A stretch of 64,000 nucleotides of DNA, from assembly GCF_000758755.1 (NCBI RefSeq), contig NZ_JRMV01000276.1, forward strand, positions 62,001-126,000, given 5' to 3'. Below are positions 44,217-52,660 of this stretch, piece after piece. The stretch is from Actinomyces sp. S6-Spd3. Lineage in GTDB: Bacteria > Actinomycetota > Actinomycetes > Actinomycetales > Actinomycetaceae. Under the pieces are notes generated by a model. The model did not search any database. It was not told where the DNA came from and saw only the letters and a list, made by a program, of their open reading frames with translations. Every line of letters begins with the position of its first letter. Position 1 is the stretch's first letter. The translations under genes were made by a program, and so were the position numbers.

Positions 44217-45207
44217 TGGGCGACTCCGCCTGGCGTTCCTTCGCGTAACGATCTTGAGCAGGAAGAGGAATTGTTCCTTCTGCTCTCATTTCAAGCAAAG
44301 CGCGTCCGAGCCGCACATAGTCCTCGATCCCGAGCTTTTCGCCTCGAATAGAAGAATCCACCTGAGCGCGATCGCACAGCTCTTGGGCATTGTCTGCGCC
44401 TCCCGCCCAATTCTTCAAGGCGGCGCGCAGGGTCTTGCGCCGTTGCGAGAAGGCGGTGTCGCAGGCCTCGAAAGTCGCAAGACGCAAGGCGGTATCTCCG
44501 CGCGGGGTCTCCAAGCGACGCAGGGATACCAGCGCCGAATCGACGTTGGGAATGGGCCAAAACACGGAACGTCCAATGGTTCCGGCGCGGTTCGCATTCC
44601 CGTACCAGGCGGCCTTGACGGAGGGAACGCCATAGGTTCGCGAACCCGGCTCTGCAGCCAAGCGGTCTGCGACCTCGGCTTGAACCATGACCAGCGCATA
44701 GTCAAGCGAAGGGAAAGACTCCATCATCGACAGCAGCAAAGGTACTGCGACGTTATAGGGAAGATTTGCGACCAAGTGCGTGGGAGCATCCCAGTCAACC
44801 CCAAAGTCCGCCAAGCCTTCGATTTGCACGGCGTCACGATTGACAACGTGGAGACGCTGGGCTGCATCGGGCATGCGTTGAGCAACGGTCACGGGCAGGG
44901 CGCGAGCTAAAACGGGGTCAATTTCGATCGCTCGAACCCACGCACCAGCCTCGAGAAGGCCAAGGGTGAGGGAACCTAGGCCCGGCCCAACCTCAACGAC
45001 CTGAGTTCCCTCGCCGATCCCCGCATCTCGAACGATACGGCGGACGGTTCCAGCGTCGTGAACGAAGTTCTGGCCCAGGGTTTTCGTGGGGCGAACTCCC
45101 AGCGCTTCGCAGATCGCGTGCACTTCGATAGGGCCAAGGAGCCCACTCTCGCTGGGCTCTGCGTCACTGGGCAGACGCGGGGTTGAATAACGACGGGTTG
45201 AACTCAC
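44209..45207 (-). CDS. rsmA: 16S rRNA dimethyladenosine methyltransferase RsmA/KsgA
   Basis: The 332-residue protein dimethylates the two adenines near the 3' end of 16S rRNA. Motifs are TLGQNFVHD, VVEVGPGLGSLTLGLLEAG, AIEIDPVLAR, NLPYNVAVPLLL (the catalytic NLPY) and VMVQAEVADRL. The N-terminal 28 residues before the core are extra and Ser/Pro-rich, so a later start is possible. It lies 17 bases after the transglycosylase gene, in the rpf-rsmA-ispE order of actinobacteria. Confidence 0.95.
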   Translation of the reverse strand: MSSTRRYSTPRLPSDAEPSESGLLGPIEVHAICEALGVRPTKTLGQNFVHDAGTVRRIVRDAGIGEGTQVVEVGPGLGSLTLGLLEAGAWVRAIEIDPVLARALPVTVAQRMPDAAQRLHVVNRDAVQIEGLADFGVDWDAPTHLVANLPYNVAVPLLLSMMESFPSLDYALVMVQAEVADRLAAEPGSRTYGVPSVKAAWYGNANRAGTIGRSVFWPIPNVDSALVSLRRLETPRGDTALRLATFEACDTAFSQRRKTLRAALKNWAGGADNAQELCDRAQVDSSIRGEKLGIEDYVRLGRALLEMRAEGTIPLPAQDRYAKERQAESPSA

Positions 45208-45224
45208 GCACCCATCCTAATTGA

Positions 45225-46598
45225 TCAGTACCAACCGACGGAGTTTGAATGCGCGAGCGCCGAACACGGCCTGCCGTAGCGACCCGCAATGTATCCCAGA
45301 CCCCAGTTGATTTGAGTAACGGGGTTAGTCTGCCAATCCGCCCCTGCCGAGGCCATCTTGCTTCCCGGGAGAGCCTGCGGAATACCGTAGGCGCCGGAAG
45401 AGGCGTTCTTCGCGTAGGGATTCCAATGGGATTCGCGGTTCCACAGGGCAACGAGGCACTGGAACTCGGAGTCACCCCAGCCTCTTGCAGCGACCAAAGG
45501 CTTTGCGAGACTCCGCGGGTCTTCACCCGAATAGGTCAGCGGAATATTGGCCGCAACCATCGCCTGTGCAACTTCGGCGGAGTTCCCACCAGCAGCCGTA
45601 ATTTCAGCTGCGCTTGAGAGGGTGCCGAGTTTTGCGCGGTAGCGAATGGAGCGGGTGCCATCCTCTTCGGTCTTCTCTTCAAGAGTTGCCTTGGGGTCAA
45701 GTCCGGCCTCGATCAGAGCCTTCGGGGTGACCTCTTTGGTTCCGATCGAGCGGATTTGCGCACTGGGCTCGCGAACCACCGTTGAGTTGAGCGGCGCCTC
45801 GAAGCGTTCACCGCCGTCAACGTTTTCGCTCCACGTCATCTCTTCGGCTTCGCCTTCAACACCCTTGGTCGTCACCTGTTCTTCGCCGGCGAAAAGCTGG
45901 TCGGAATCTTGGCGGTGTTCTTCAAAGGGAATGGCGACCTTGCGAGGAGCAAGTGAGCGCGTGACCTTGTGAATATCGATCGAGAGTCCCTCAGCAGTGG
46001 ACTTCACCTCGACTCGGTCAAGGGGACTGAGGGTGATTCCCTCTTTTTCCAGGATCGAACGGGTATCCATGCCTTCTCGTGCGGTAATCGTTCGTGTATC
46101 TCCGTCAACGATGACCTTGACTTGTCGGGTCTGCGAAACCAGCGGGGTCAGGCTCGAACGCGACTGGGAACGATCAACTGCAAGAACTGCTTTCCCGGAA
46201 TCCACTCCCATATCTGCCAGTACTCCTTCTGCAGAAGGAGCTGTGGACCACAGCGTTTTGCGCGAGCCGTCAATACTGAGCGTGTAGGGCTTCGCAGTAC
46301 GCACAACGATGGTTTGCCCGTCACTGACCTGTTGGTGAATTGACGGCTGGACGAGGTCGTGTTCTGCCACCTCAACTCCGGCCTCGTTCAAGACGCCGGA
46401 AACCGAGTGCGCCCACGTCGAAACGGGGCGGATCACTCCGTCAACTTCAATATTGACCGTCGAGTGCTCGTGGGCGACGCCAATCCCCGCGATCCCGCAC
46501 AGCACGAAGCTAGCTGCGCTCGCAGTGACGAGGACAGCTTGCTTCGATGGTTCCCAAGAGTGGGCGCGGGGACGGGAGTGGCGTGCGGATGTGGTCAC
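45225..46598 (-). CDS. Secreted G5/DUF348 protein with lytic transglycosylase-like C-terminus
   Basis: The 457-residue protein has an N-terminal signal anchor (about residues 17-40), then three DUF348 ubiquitin-like modules (STVNIEVDGVIRPV, YTLSIDGSRKTL, VKVIVDGDTRTI). A G5 domain (about 225-310) and a C-terminal lysozyme-like domain of about 85 residues follow, with ALWNRESHWNPYA holding the catalytic Glu, then SSGAYGIPQALPGSKM. It should cut peptidoglycan. I chose the GTG at 46598, which overlaps the stop of the upstream rpf in a GTGA; the longer frame from 46640 would overlap rpf by 46 bases. It is a paralogue of the preceding gene in its first 300 residues. Confidence 0.9.
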   Translation of the reverse strand: MTTSARHSRPRAHSWEPSKQAVLVTASAASFVLCGIAGIGVAHEHSTVNIEVDGVIRPVSTWAHSVSGVLNEAGVEVAEHDLVQPSIHQQVSDGQTIVVRTAKPYTLSIDGSRKTLWSTAPSAEGVLADMGVDSGKAVLAVDRSQSRSSLTPLVSQTRQVKVIVDGDTRTITAREGMDTRSILEKEGITLSPLDRVEVKSTAEGLSIDIHKVTRSLAPRKVAIPFEEHRQDSDQLFAGEEQVTTKGVEGEAEEMTWSENVDGGERFEAPLNSTVVREPSAQIRSIGTKEVTPKALIEAGLDPKATLEEKTEEDGTRSIRYRAKLGTLSSAAEITAAGGNSAEVAQAMVAANIPLTYSGEDPRSLAKPLVAARGWGDSEFQCLVALWNRESHWNPYAKNASSGAYGIPQALPGSKMASAGADWQTNPVTQINWGLGYIAGRYGRPCSALAHSNSVGWY

Positions 46599-47719
46599 AG
46601 AAGTCCTAGCGATCGAGCGCAGGCCGGCCACTGCCCCCATCCGGAGCGGGCCTGGAGAGCCTGGGCGCGCTGGGTCTGCTCAGCTGCCGAGGCCTCGGAA
46701 GGCAGTCCGGTACCGCCCATTGCGCGCCACGTGGAAGCAGAGAACTGGTAGAGACCGTAGTAGCCGTTACCGGTGTTCGTTGCCGGGTTACCGCCGGATT
46801 CGCAACGCGCGAGAGCGGCCCAGACGTCGTTGCCGGTCACGGTCGCCGACGAGCCTGATGAAGACGATGCGGCAGAAGATGACGATGCCGTTGTCGTTTC
46901 CTTGGTTCCGATCTTGACGATCTGCTTGACCGGTTCGGTGCGGTTCTCGGACACTACTTGGCTGACGATTTCTTGACCGTCGCGGCGCTCAACGTAGACG
47001 CTCCTCTTGATGGAGCCATCGGAGCCCTCTTGAGCAACCTTGCGGGTTCCCTTTGCCAAGGTGGAGTCTTCTTGTTCTTCAACTTCCTTCGTCAAAGTTT
47101 CTTCACGTTCTTCAACGCCGCGCTGAACGCGGATCACTCGAAGGAAGCTTCCCTGCTCATCGCTGGTGAAGACGACGCGGTCGAGGAAGGAAACCTCAAC
47201 ACCGGCTTGGGAAAGGAGATCGGAGGCACTTGCACCTTGACGAGCATCAACCGTGTGGGTCTGCCCGTCCGCAACGACGCGGATAGGACCGCTCGCCGTT
47301 AGGGCGGGAAGCTCTGCACGAGAGGTTGAACGATCAGCGGCGATAATGGCGCCCTTCGTGCCGACTTGTCCCAGCAAGTCATCAATGTCGGTTGCAGTCG
47401 ACCATGTGGGAGTGGAGACGCCATCGATATCGACCATGTACTGCTGAGCGCGGCGGACAAGGATGGTCTGTCCGTTACTCACCCGTTCATGGAGTGAAGG
47501 CGCCACAAGGTCGTGCGAAGAAACTTCAACACCCGCGGTTGCTAAAACGTCAGAGACCTTGCCCATAAACCCTGAAACGGGGATAGAAACGCCATCAACT
47601 TCCAGAGTGACATCACGGAAGGACGAGGCAACGGCAGTACCGGCGATTCCGGTAACGGTCATGGCAGCAACTGCAGCGCTAGCGATAACAGCCTTGCGCG
47701 AGGGGTGCTGAATGTTCAT
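46595..47719 (-). CDS. rpfB: Resuscitation-promoting factor (RpfB-like: DUF348, G5 and Rpf domains)
   Basis: The 374-residue secreted protein has an N-terminal signal (about residues 10-32), three DUF348 modules (VTLEVDGVSIPV, YMVDIDGVSTPT, IRVVADGQTHTV) and a G5 domain (about 200-270). A Ser/Ala linker and a C-terminal Rpf domain (about 300-374) follow, with ALARCESGGNPATNTGNGYY and catalytic Glu in CESGG. Rpf proteins cleave peptidoglycan and aid regrowth. GGAG precedes the ATG. It is the first of five tightly packed genes down to ABC-F. In Mycobacterium the tatD gene adjoins; here two other genes intervene. Confidence 0.94.
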   Translation of the reverse strand: MNIQHPSRKAVIASAAVAAMTVTGIAGTAVASSFRDVTLEVDGVSIPVSGFMGKVSDVLATAGVEVSSHDLVAPSLHERVSNGQTILVRRAQQYMVDIDGVSTPTWSTATDIDDLLGQVGTKGAIIAADRSTSRAELPALTASGPIRVVADGQTHTVDARQGASASDLLSQAGVEVSFLDRVVFTSDEQGSFLRVIRVQRGVEEREETLTKEVEEQEDSTLAKGTRKVAQEGSDGSIKRSVYVERRDGQEIVSQVVSENRTEPVKQIVKIGTKETTTASSSSAASSSSGSSATVTGNDVWAALARCESGGNPATNTGNGYYGLYQFSASTWRAMGGTGLPSEASAAEQTQRAQALQARSGWGQWPACARSLGLL

Positions 47720-47880
47720 ATAGCTCCAAACTTCGGAGGTTTCGCCCTAGCAGTTTCACGAAGAAATGCGGCTCGCATGCGAGCCTGCGGCGAACGGACA
47801 CTTCACACGCTACGGGGAAAATGAAATCCAAGCGAGCGATAGTGATACGGAACATACACATAAGCCACATAAATCACAGT

Positions 47881-47896
47881 TGTCACACCTGTAACA
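47881..47896. promoter_or_regulatory. Imperfect inverted repeat in the rpf/lipoprotein divergent region
   Basis: TGTCACACCTGTAACA has 7-base arms (TGTCACA and TGTAACA) that match at 6 of 7 positions across CC. It lies 102 bases before the lipoprotein start and 162 before the rpf start, so a regulator bound here could act on either. The rest of 47720-47997 holds a 16-base perfect palindrome GGCTCGCATGCGAGCC (47770-47785) in the rpf leader, which could form a hairpin in the mRNA. Confidence 0.4.
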
Positions 47897-47997
47897 GCAG
47901 CTGAATGAGAGATTGATAAGTCAAATTGGCATTTATTCAGGGACGAACACTAGGATGGGGAAAGATTGTCACCGCTGCAAAGAAGGGACCGTGAATA

Positions 47998-48804
47998 ATG
48001 AAGTCACGCCAACGCGGGATCTACGCACTTGTAACGTGCATTGCCTTGGGAGTGTCCATGGCGGCATGTGGATCCTCGTCCAACGGATATATCCAGGGGG
48101 ACGGCTCAGAACCCGCTTATAAAAAAACGGTCTTCTTCTCAACAGAACCCAACCAAGATCTCAGCGATTTGAGTTCTGTCTCTCCTCAGCCGGAAGGCAA
48201 GGAAACATTCAGCCCCGAAGATTCAAAGCTCTTCCTCAACCGCTACCAGGTGGGCTACAACAAAGACAAACACACGCTGTTGGCAACGACCGATCGCGGT
48301 TCCTTCTCGTTCACTTTTAAAGGCGTAACGGTATTGCCGCAGACAACTCAAGATGGTCACAAGATCATCAAGGTTGATTACACCATGCAGAACCATTCAC
48401 AGAAGAAAGAGACTCCCGACAATGCCCTGCGTTGGGTGTTCTACATGGCTTCTTCTCCACTTCCGGGCACTGACATTGCCAAGCAATACGCTGCTCACAC
48501 CATCGATGATCCTAATCAGTTGACGATTTTTAAGCTCACTGACGTCGAATCACAGCTACTGAAAGCTCCTGACACCAGCCAATTCACCTCCGATGACGCT
48601 CAGGTGAAGGCTGCAGGTGAACCGGTCGGGGACTACTTAAAACTCTCGAGAGAACAACAAGACACCGTTTATTCTTCCCTCTTCCTTGCCCCGAGTGACC
48701 TCAGTTCAGTGAGTTTGAACTTTGTGGCATGCACGAATGGGAAGGGCCTGACCGCAGACATTTACTGCCGCGTCGTGCAACCGCTGGAAGGATCGCTTCA
48801 ATGA
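47998..48804 (+). CDS. Putative lipoprotein, unknown function
   Basis: The 268-residue protein has a lipoprotein signal (IALGVSMAACGSS), then about 65 residues of hydrophilic sequence and a beta-rich domain (about 90-265) with FSFTFKGVTVLP and KVDYTMQNHSQKKETPDNALRW. The domain recalls the DUF5067-like extracellular lipoproteins, but I cannot confirm this. The ATG at 47998 has GAAGGGACC upstream. It overlaps the transglutaminase-like gene by 4 bases (ATGA), so the two are coupled and likely work together at the cell surface. Confidence 0.8.
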   Translation: MKSRQRGIYALVTCIALGVSMAACGSSSNGYIQGDGSEPAYKKTVFFSTEPNQDLSDLSSVSPQPEGKETFSPEDSKLFLNRYQVGYNKDKHTLLATTDRGSFSFTFKGVTVLPQTTQDGHKIIKVDYTMQNHSQKKETPDNALRWVFYMASSPLPGTDIAKQYAAHTIDDPNQLTIFKLTDVESQLLKAPDTSQFTSDDAQVKAAGEPVGDYLKLSREQQDTVYSSLFLAPSDLSSVSLNFVACTNGKGLTADIYCRVVQPLEGSLQ

Positions 48805-50936
48805 GACTCGCACACACATTCAGTCGCGCCATTGCTGCGCTTGGCATTTTCACGGTAGTTTCTTTTGCCATTCCTGCCGCAGCTCATGCGGACGACAGCG
48901 TTGACCAGCTCAAGAAGACCGATCCTTCGGCTTTCGAGTGGGCCGAGGGCGTTCAAGAGGTCAAGCAGGGCGATAGATTGATCGTTCCGACCCAGATGTC
49001 GCTCAAGAACTTTGAGGCCCGTAAGGATATTGCCCCCTCAGGACAAGGGGCGCAATACACTCCGCCTTTCTCTGTTTATTCCGATGCGACGCTCACCGTT
49101 GATCTCGGTTTCAGCGTAGCGAGCTATGGTTCTCAGGGCCTTGCAATTGCTCCTAACCCGATCACCCTCATGACCCGCTCCCAGGCTAGCCCTTTGGCGG
49201 ATATCACCGGAAACTCCGGCTGGGGACTTCTCCCCATGTACTACCTGGTCCAATACAACGACCTTGATACGGGCAAACTCCTGGAGCACCCGATTGTTCG
49301 CCGTATCCGCGTCAGCGACGAGGGTTTTCTCTCGCGTCCCCAAAATGTAGCGGTCAATGAGGAAGAAAACGGCACTTTTACCGTCTCGTGGGACCCGGTC
49401 GAAGGTGCAGAGAGCTACTACCTGGTTCATCTCAATAGCACAGATACCAAGGGAGTGACCCGTCTAGATCCCAGGTTGATGGCGGAAACTTCAGCCACTT
49501 CGTGGAACTCCGATCAGCGCGAGGAAGGGGAACGCAAGCTCGATACGTATCTTAATACTGCGCTCATAGGTTTCGTCACCGAAGAAGACCACAAGGGTCT
49601 TCATTCAGATGGTGGCTTTACCGATGAAGAGTACGATGCCATACTCAATGGCAAAGGCGCTCAGATCGCTGTCATCGCCAAGAAGGGCGCGAAGGTTTCC
49701 AAGATGTCCAATTTCCTCGACATCTCAGATACGATGGGAAACACGCCCATGAAGATTGCATCAAGTGCGTGGCGAGAACTCAATCCGAACAACTCGGTTT
49801 TCCAAAGTCTGAGCGATATCCCGACCCAGATTCCTATGGTCATGGCAGACGGACACACCCGCCTTCTTCCGATCATTGTCGACCCGGAGCGCAGTTGGGT
49901 CGAAACGAGCAACCCGCGTACTACGCAAGATCCGCAGGCAAAACTGCAAGTTTCCTATCATATTGGACACAGCCGTTTCACGAATACCTTCATCGTCCAC
50001 AATTTTGATCCTTCGACCTATCTCAACGACTTGGCCAAGCTGAAGGACGATCAGGAAAAGAACAATCGAAGCGGTTACATCTCGACAAATCTGACTTATT
50101 CCAAGGAGTCCACATCCAAGGCCCCTGAAGATAAGATCGCTCGTACTTTCCCTGATACCCCTGTTCAGGTGCTTGGTTCGTCCGCGCTGTCCAAGTACAT
50201 TGCAGCAAACCTCATGAGCGGTTACACAGACATTTCACTTGCCGATTTTGAGGAGGCAACGTCTCCACAGCGCGTGTGGGATGCACTCGATGAGGCAAAA
50301 GATCAGAATGGCCTAGTTCCTTTCATTATTAATGCAAACATTTCGGGAAGCGACAAGGTTCTTCACGTCGAGCTTGGAACGACCGCTGCAACTGACCAGC
50401 ACCTGTCGCCCAAGGATTACTCCGCCCAGATCAACTCTGCGGCAGACAAAGTCGTTGCCGACATCATCAAGCCTGGTATGGATGACGCAGCCAAGGTACG
50501 AGCAATCAACTCGTGGATTATTGCCCGTACGACCTACAACTACGACAGTTATCACAGGACGCAAGAAATCTGGGCAAACCCGGATCCAAAGACGCATAGG
50601 CTCCCTCCTGAGCTCACTCCCGACCACGATGCAGGCGGCGTTTTCTTCAAGGGAACAACCGTGTGCGAGGGCTATGCGAATGCCTTCCAACTCTTGGCGC
50701 TCAAGTCCGGAGTGACTTCGATCGTCGTCACGGGAACAGTCACGAATGGCGGTGGCCATGCCTGGAATCAGGTCAAGATTAATGGCCAATGGAAGACCGT
50801 GGACGTTACTTGGAACGACGGAGGCGACTCTGGCCAAGAAGCAGTTGAAACACGCTATCTCATGGTCGATAACAATGATCCGGTTGTGACCAGAACTCGC
50901 ACCTGGAAGGATCCCGCGATCAAGAAGATCCTCTAA
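48801..50936 (+). CDS. Secreted transglutaminase-like protein
   Basis: The 711-residue protein has a signal peptide (AIPAAAHADD), an Ig/fibronectin-like region (about residues 175-215, FTVSWDPVEGAESYYLVHL) and a long central part without a recognised fold. A transglutaminase-like domain ends the protein (about 560-705). Its triad is visible: Cys in TVCEGYANAF, His in GGGHAWNQV and Asp in VDVTWNDGG. Members of this superfamily in bacteria act as proteases or cross-linkers; activity here is unknown. The ATG at 48801 overlaps the lipoprotein stop. No wall-sorting signal is present, so it may be secreted or held by the lipoprotein. Confidence 0.85.
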   Translation: MRLAHTFSRAIAALGIFTVVSFAIPAAAHADDSVDQLKKTDPSAFEWAEGVQEVKQGDRLIVPTQMSLKNFEARKDIAPSGQGAQYTPPFSVYSDATLTVDLGFSVASYGSQGLAIAPNPITLMTRSQASPLADITGNSGWGLLPMYYLVQYNDLDTGKLLEHPIVRRIRVSDEGFLSRPQNVAVNEEENGTFTVSWDPVEGAESYYLVHLNSTDTKGVTRLDPRLMAETSATSWNSDQREEGERKLDTYLNTALIGFVTEEDHKGLHSDGGFTDEEYDAILNGKGAQIAVIAKKGAKVSKMSNFLDISDTMGNTPMKIASSAWRELNPNNSVFQSLSDIPTQIPMVMADGHTRLLPIIVDPERSWVETSNPRTTQDPQAKLQVSYHIGHSRFTNTFIVHNFDPSTYLNDLAKLKDDQEKNNRSGYISTNLTYSKESTSKAPEDKIARTFPDTPVQVLGSSALSKYIAANLMSGYTDISLADFEEATSPQRVWDALDEAKDQNGLVPFIINANISGSDKVLHVELGTTAATDQHLSPKDYSAQINSAADKVVADIIKPGMDDAAKVRAINSWIIARTTYNYDSYHRTQEIWANPDPKTHRLPPELTPDHDAGGVFFKGTTVCEGYANAFQLLALKSGVTSIVVTGTVTNGGGHAWNQVKINGQWKTVDVTWNDGGDSGQEAVETRYLMVDNNDPVVTRTRTWKDPAIKKIL

Positions 50937-50956
50937 GAAGATCAGGTCTACATATG

Positions 50957-50992
50957 AGTGGTGGGGCCTCCCGACAGGGAGGCCCCACCACT
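50957..50992. terminator. Strong terminator between convergent transglutaminase and tatD genes
   Basis: Arms AGTGGTGGGGCCTCCC and GGGAGGCCCCACCACT are perfect 16-base complements around a four-base loop GACA, followed by GTGTTT on the plus strand. It sits 20 bases past the transglutaminase stop. Confidence 0.88.
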
Positions 50993-51067
50993 GTGTTTCA
51001 AGCTAAACGCAAGCATTCACGGCATGTGCGCGAGCATTCACGCACACTCTCCCGTTACCTCGACTGT

Positions 51068-51979
51068 TTACCAGCTCCCGTAGACCCTTTCAGTGTTCTC
51101 ACGAAGCTGCACGCACGCGCGTTCTTCTGAAACACCCCACAGATCAGCGATAAAGCGAACAGTATGCGCCATCACGTAGGAGGCATTCGGGCAGCCCCGC
51201 CACGGCAGCGGAGTCAAATAGGGCGCATCTGTTTCAACCAAGACCAGCTCGGGAGGAAGGACCGCGAAAGCTTGACGAAGGTCCTTGTTCGCTGGATAGC
51301 TGATAGGACCGGCAAAAGACGCATACCACTCACGTTCAGCCAGAACAGATGCCATTGCCGCATCCCCTGAAAAACAGTGAAAGACAATGCGCTGATCGGG
51401 ATTCGCACACTCACGCAAAAGCGCAATCGAGTCCTCGTGTGCCTCACGATCGTGAATCTGCAGCGGCAAATCATGGCGAGCAGCCATTTCGATATGCGCG
51501 CGGAAGGAATCCTTCTGGGCCTCGCGACCGGGATCAGCAGTACGGAAATAATCCAAGCCGCTCTCCCCCACTGCAACCACCATCGGATCACCCAAGCGTT
51601 CCTCCACGGCGGATAAGGCCTCGTCAAGGGGAATATGGTGCTCACGCACCTGCGGAACTAAACCATCGGGGGACGGATCGGCGCACCCAGCGTGCAGCGC
51701 GGCCTCGTTCGGGTGGATCGCAAGGGCAACGCGCACTCCCTCATGCGCCCGGGCAAGCTCAAGCATCGGATCGAAATAGGGCAGTTCACAGGCGCTGGAA
51801 ATCATCCGCGTCACGCCTACCTGACGCGCGCGCTCCAATTGCTCCTCAAGAGGCATCTTCACACCGTCTGCGCGGGGGATCTCTCCCTCGTGGACGGGAA
51901 GATGCGTGTGGTTATCGATAACCGACGAGGCCAAAGGCTCGGGAGTATCCGGCCAGGGACGAGGCTTTCGCTTACCCAC
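51068..51979 (-). CDS. tatD: TatD family metal-dependent deoxyribonuclease
   Basis: The 303-residue TIM-barrel hydrolase has metal ligands in VIDNHTHLP, AVGESGLDYFR, LQIHDREAHED, HCFSGDA and VETDAPYLTP. TatD proteins have 3'-5' exonuclease activity and act on DNA and possibly D-amino-acid substrates. The first 18 residues before the core are basic and Pro-rich. In Mycobacterium tatD directly precedes rpfB (Rv1008-Rv1009); here the same strand order holds but 3.3 kb of opposite-strand genes separate them. It follows the DJ-1 gene by 9 bases. Confidence 0.93.
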   Translation of the reverse strand: MGKRKPRPWPDTPEPLASSVIDNHTHLPVHEGEIPRADGVKMPLEEQLERARQVGVTRMISSACELPYFDPMLELARAHEGVRVALAIHPNEAALHAGCADPSPDGLVPQVREHHIPLDEALSAVEERLGDPMVVAVGESGLDYFRTADPGREAQKDSFRAHIEMAARHDLPLQIHDREAHEDSIALLRECANPDQRIVFHCFSGDAAMASVLAEREWYASFAGPISYPANKDLRQAFAVLPPELVLVETDAPYLTPLPWRGCPNASYVMAHTVRFIADLWGVSEERACVQLRENTERVYGSW

Positions 51980-51988
51980 GGGACCTCC

Positions 51989-52573
51989 TCAGTGCTGCCA
52001 GACGATAGATTCACGGACCTGCTGCGCCGCCTCCTCGCCCAGAAGCTGATGGACCAGCTCGAGGCCAAGTTCCAGAGCAGTTCCCGCTCCCCTGCTGGTG
52101 ACAATGTTCCCGTCAACGACGACGCACTCAGACTGAGCCTGTGCCCCGCCCGCGCTCAGGGCATCCATGAAGCCGGGGTTCGCAGTCGCGCGGCGCCCCT
52201 CAAGCACCCCAAGTTCAGCAAGAATCGAGGGAGCTGCACAGATCGCGGCAAGCTTGAGCGAGGCCTCGGCGCGGCGGAGTACCTCGGCGCGCACCTGCGC
52301 ATTCTCTTTGAGCCTCAAAGTTCCCGGCATTCCTCCGGGCAGGAAAACCACCGCATAGGACGCCAAATCTGCGTCGTCAAGCATAAGATCAGCGACAACC
52401 TTGATGCCGTGAGAGCTTGCGACGTGGCGCTCGTTTTCAATCGAAATGAGGTCCGACTGAATCCCCGCACGATAGAGAGTATCAACAACCGCAAGGGCTT
52501 CGACTTCCTCGAATCCGGTCGCCAGTAGGACGGCGACAGTGTCGGTGGTCGAAAGGGTGGTAGGCGTTGGCAT
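51989..52573 (-). CDS. DJ-1/PfpI family protein
   Basis: The 194-residue protein of the class I amidotransferase-like fold has VAVLLATGFEEVEALAVVD, VFLPGGMPGT and the nucleophile elbow AAICAAPSIL with Cys near residue 112. It is closest to the DJ-1/YajL/ThiJ branch, whose members act as glyoxalases or in redox protection. The ATG at 52573 has GGAGGA upstream. It is probably cotranscribed with tatD. Confidence 0.9.
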   Translation of the reverse strand: MPTPTTLSTTDTVAVLLATGFEEVEALAVVDTLYRAGIQSDLISIENERHVASSHGIKVVADLMLDDADLASYAVVFLPGGMPGTLRLKENAQVRAEVLRRAEASLKLAAICAAPSILAELGVLEGRRATANPGFMDALSAGGAQAQSECVVVDGNIVTSRGAGTALELGLELVHQLLGEEAAQQVRESIVWQH

Positions 52574-52660
52574 AAGTCCTCCTCAAACGGGCAGCCCGAC
52601 GCGCTGCACGCGCGCTGCATACCTTCAGGGTAACTCAGACGCGCAGCGGCGCAGTCCGAC

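Noticed and set aside
46599-46640. Longer N-terminus for the transglycosylase gene (start at 46640)
   Set aside because: It would overlap the rpf coding end by 46 bases; the GTG at 46598 forms a GTGA junction and starts just before the signal segment.
47720-47870. c-di-AMP (ydaO) riboswitch in the rpf leader, as known for other actinobacterial rpf genes
   Set aside because: The leader is short and I could not find the conserved ydaO elements; only a 16-base palindrome and a small hairpin near the ribosome binding site are visible.
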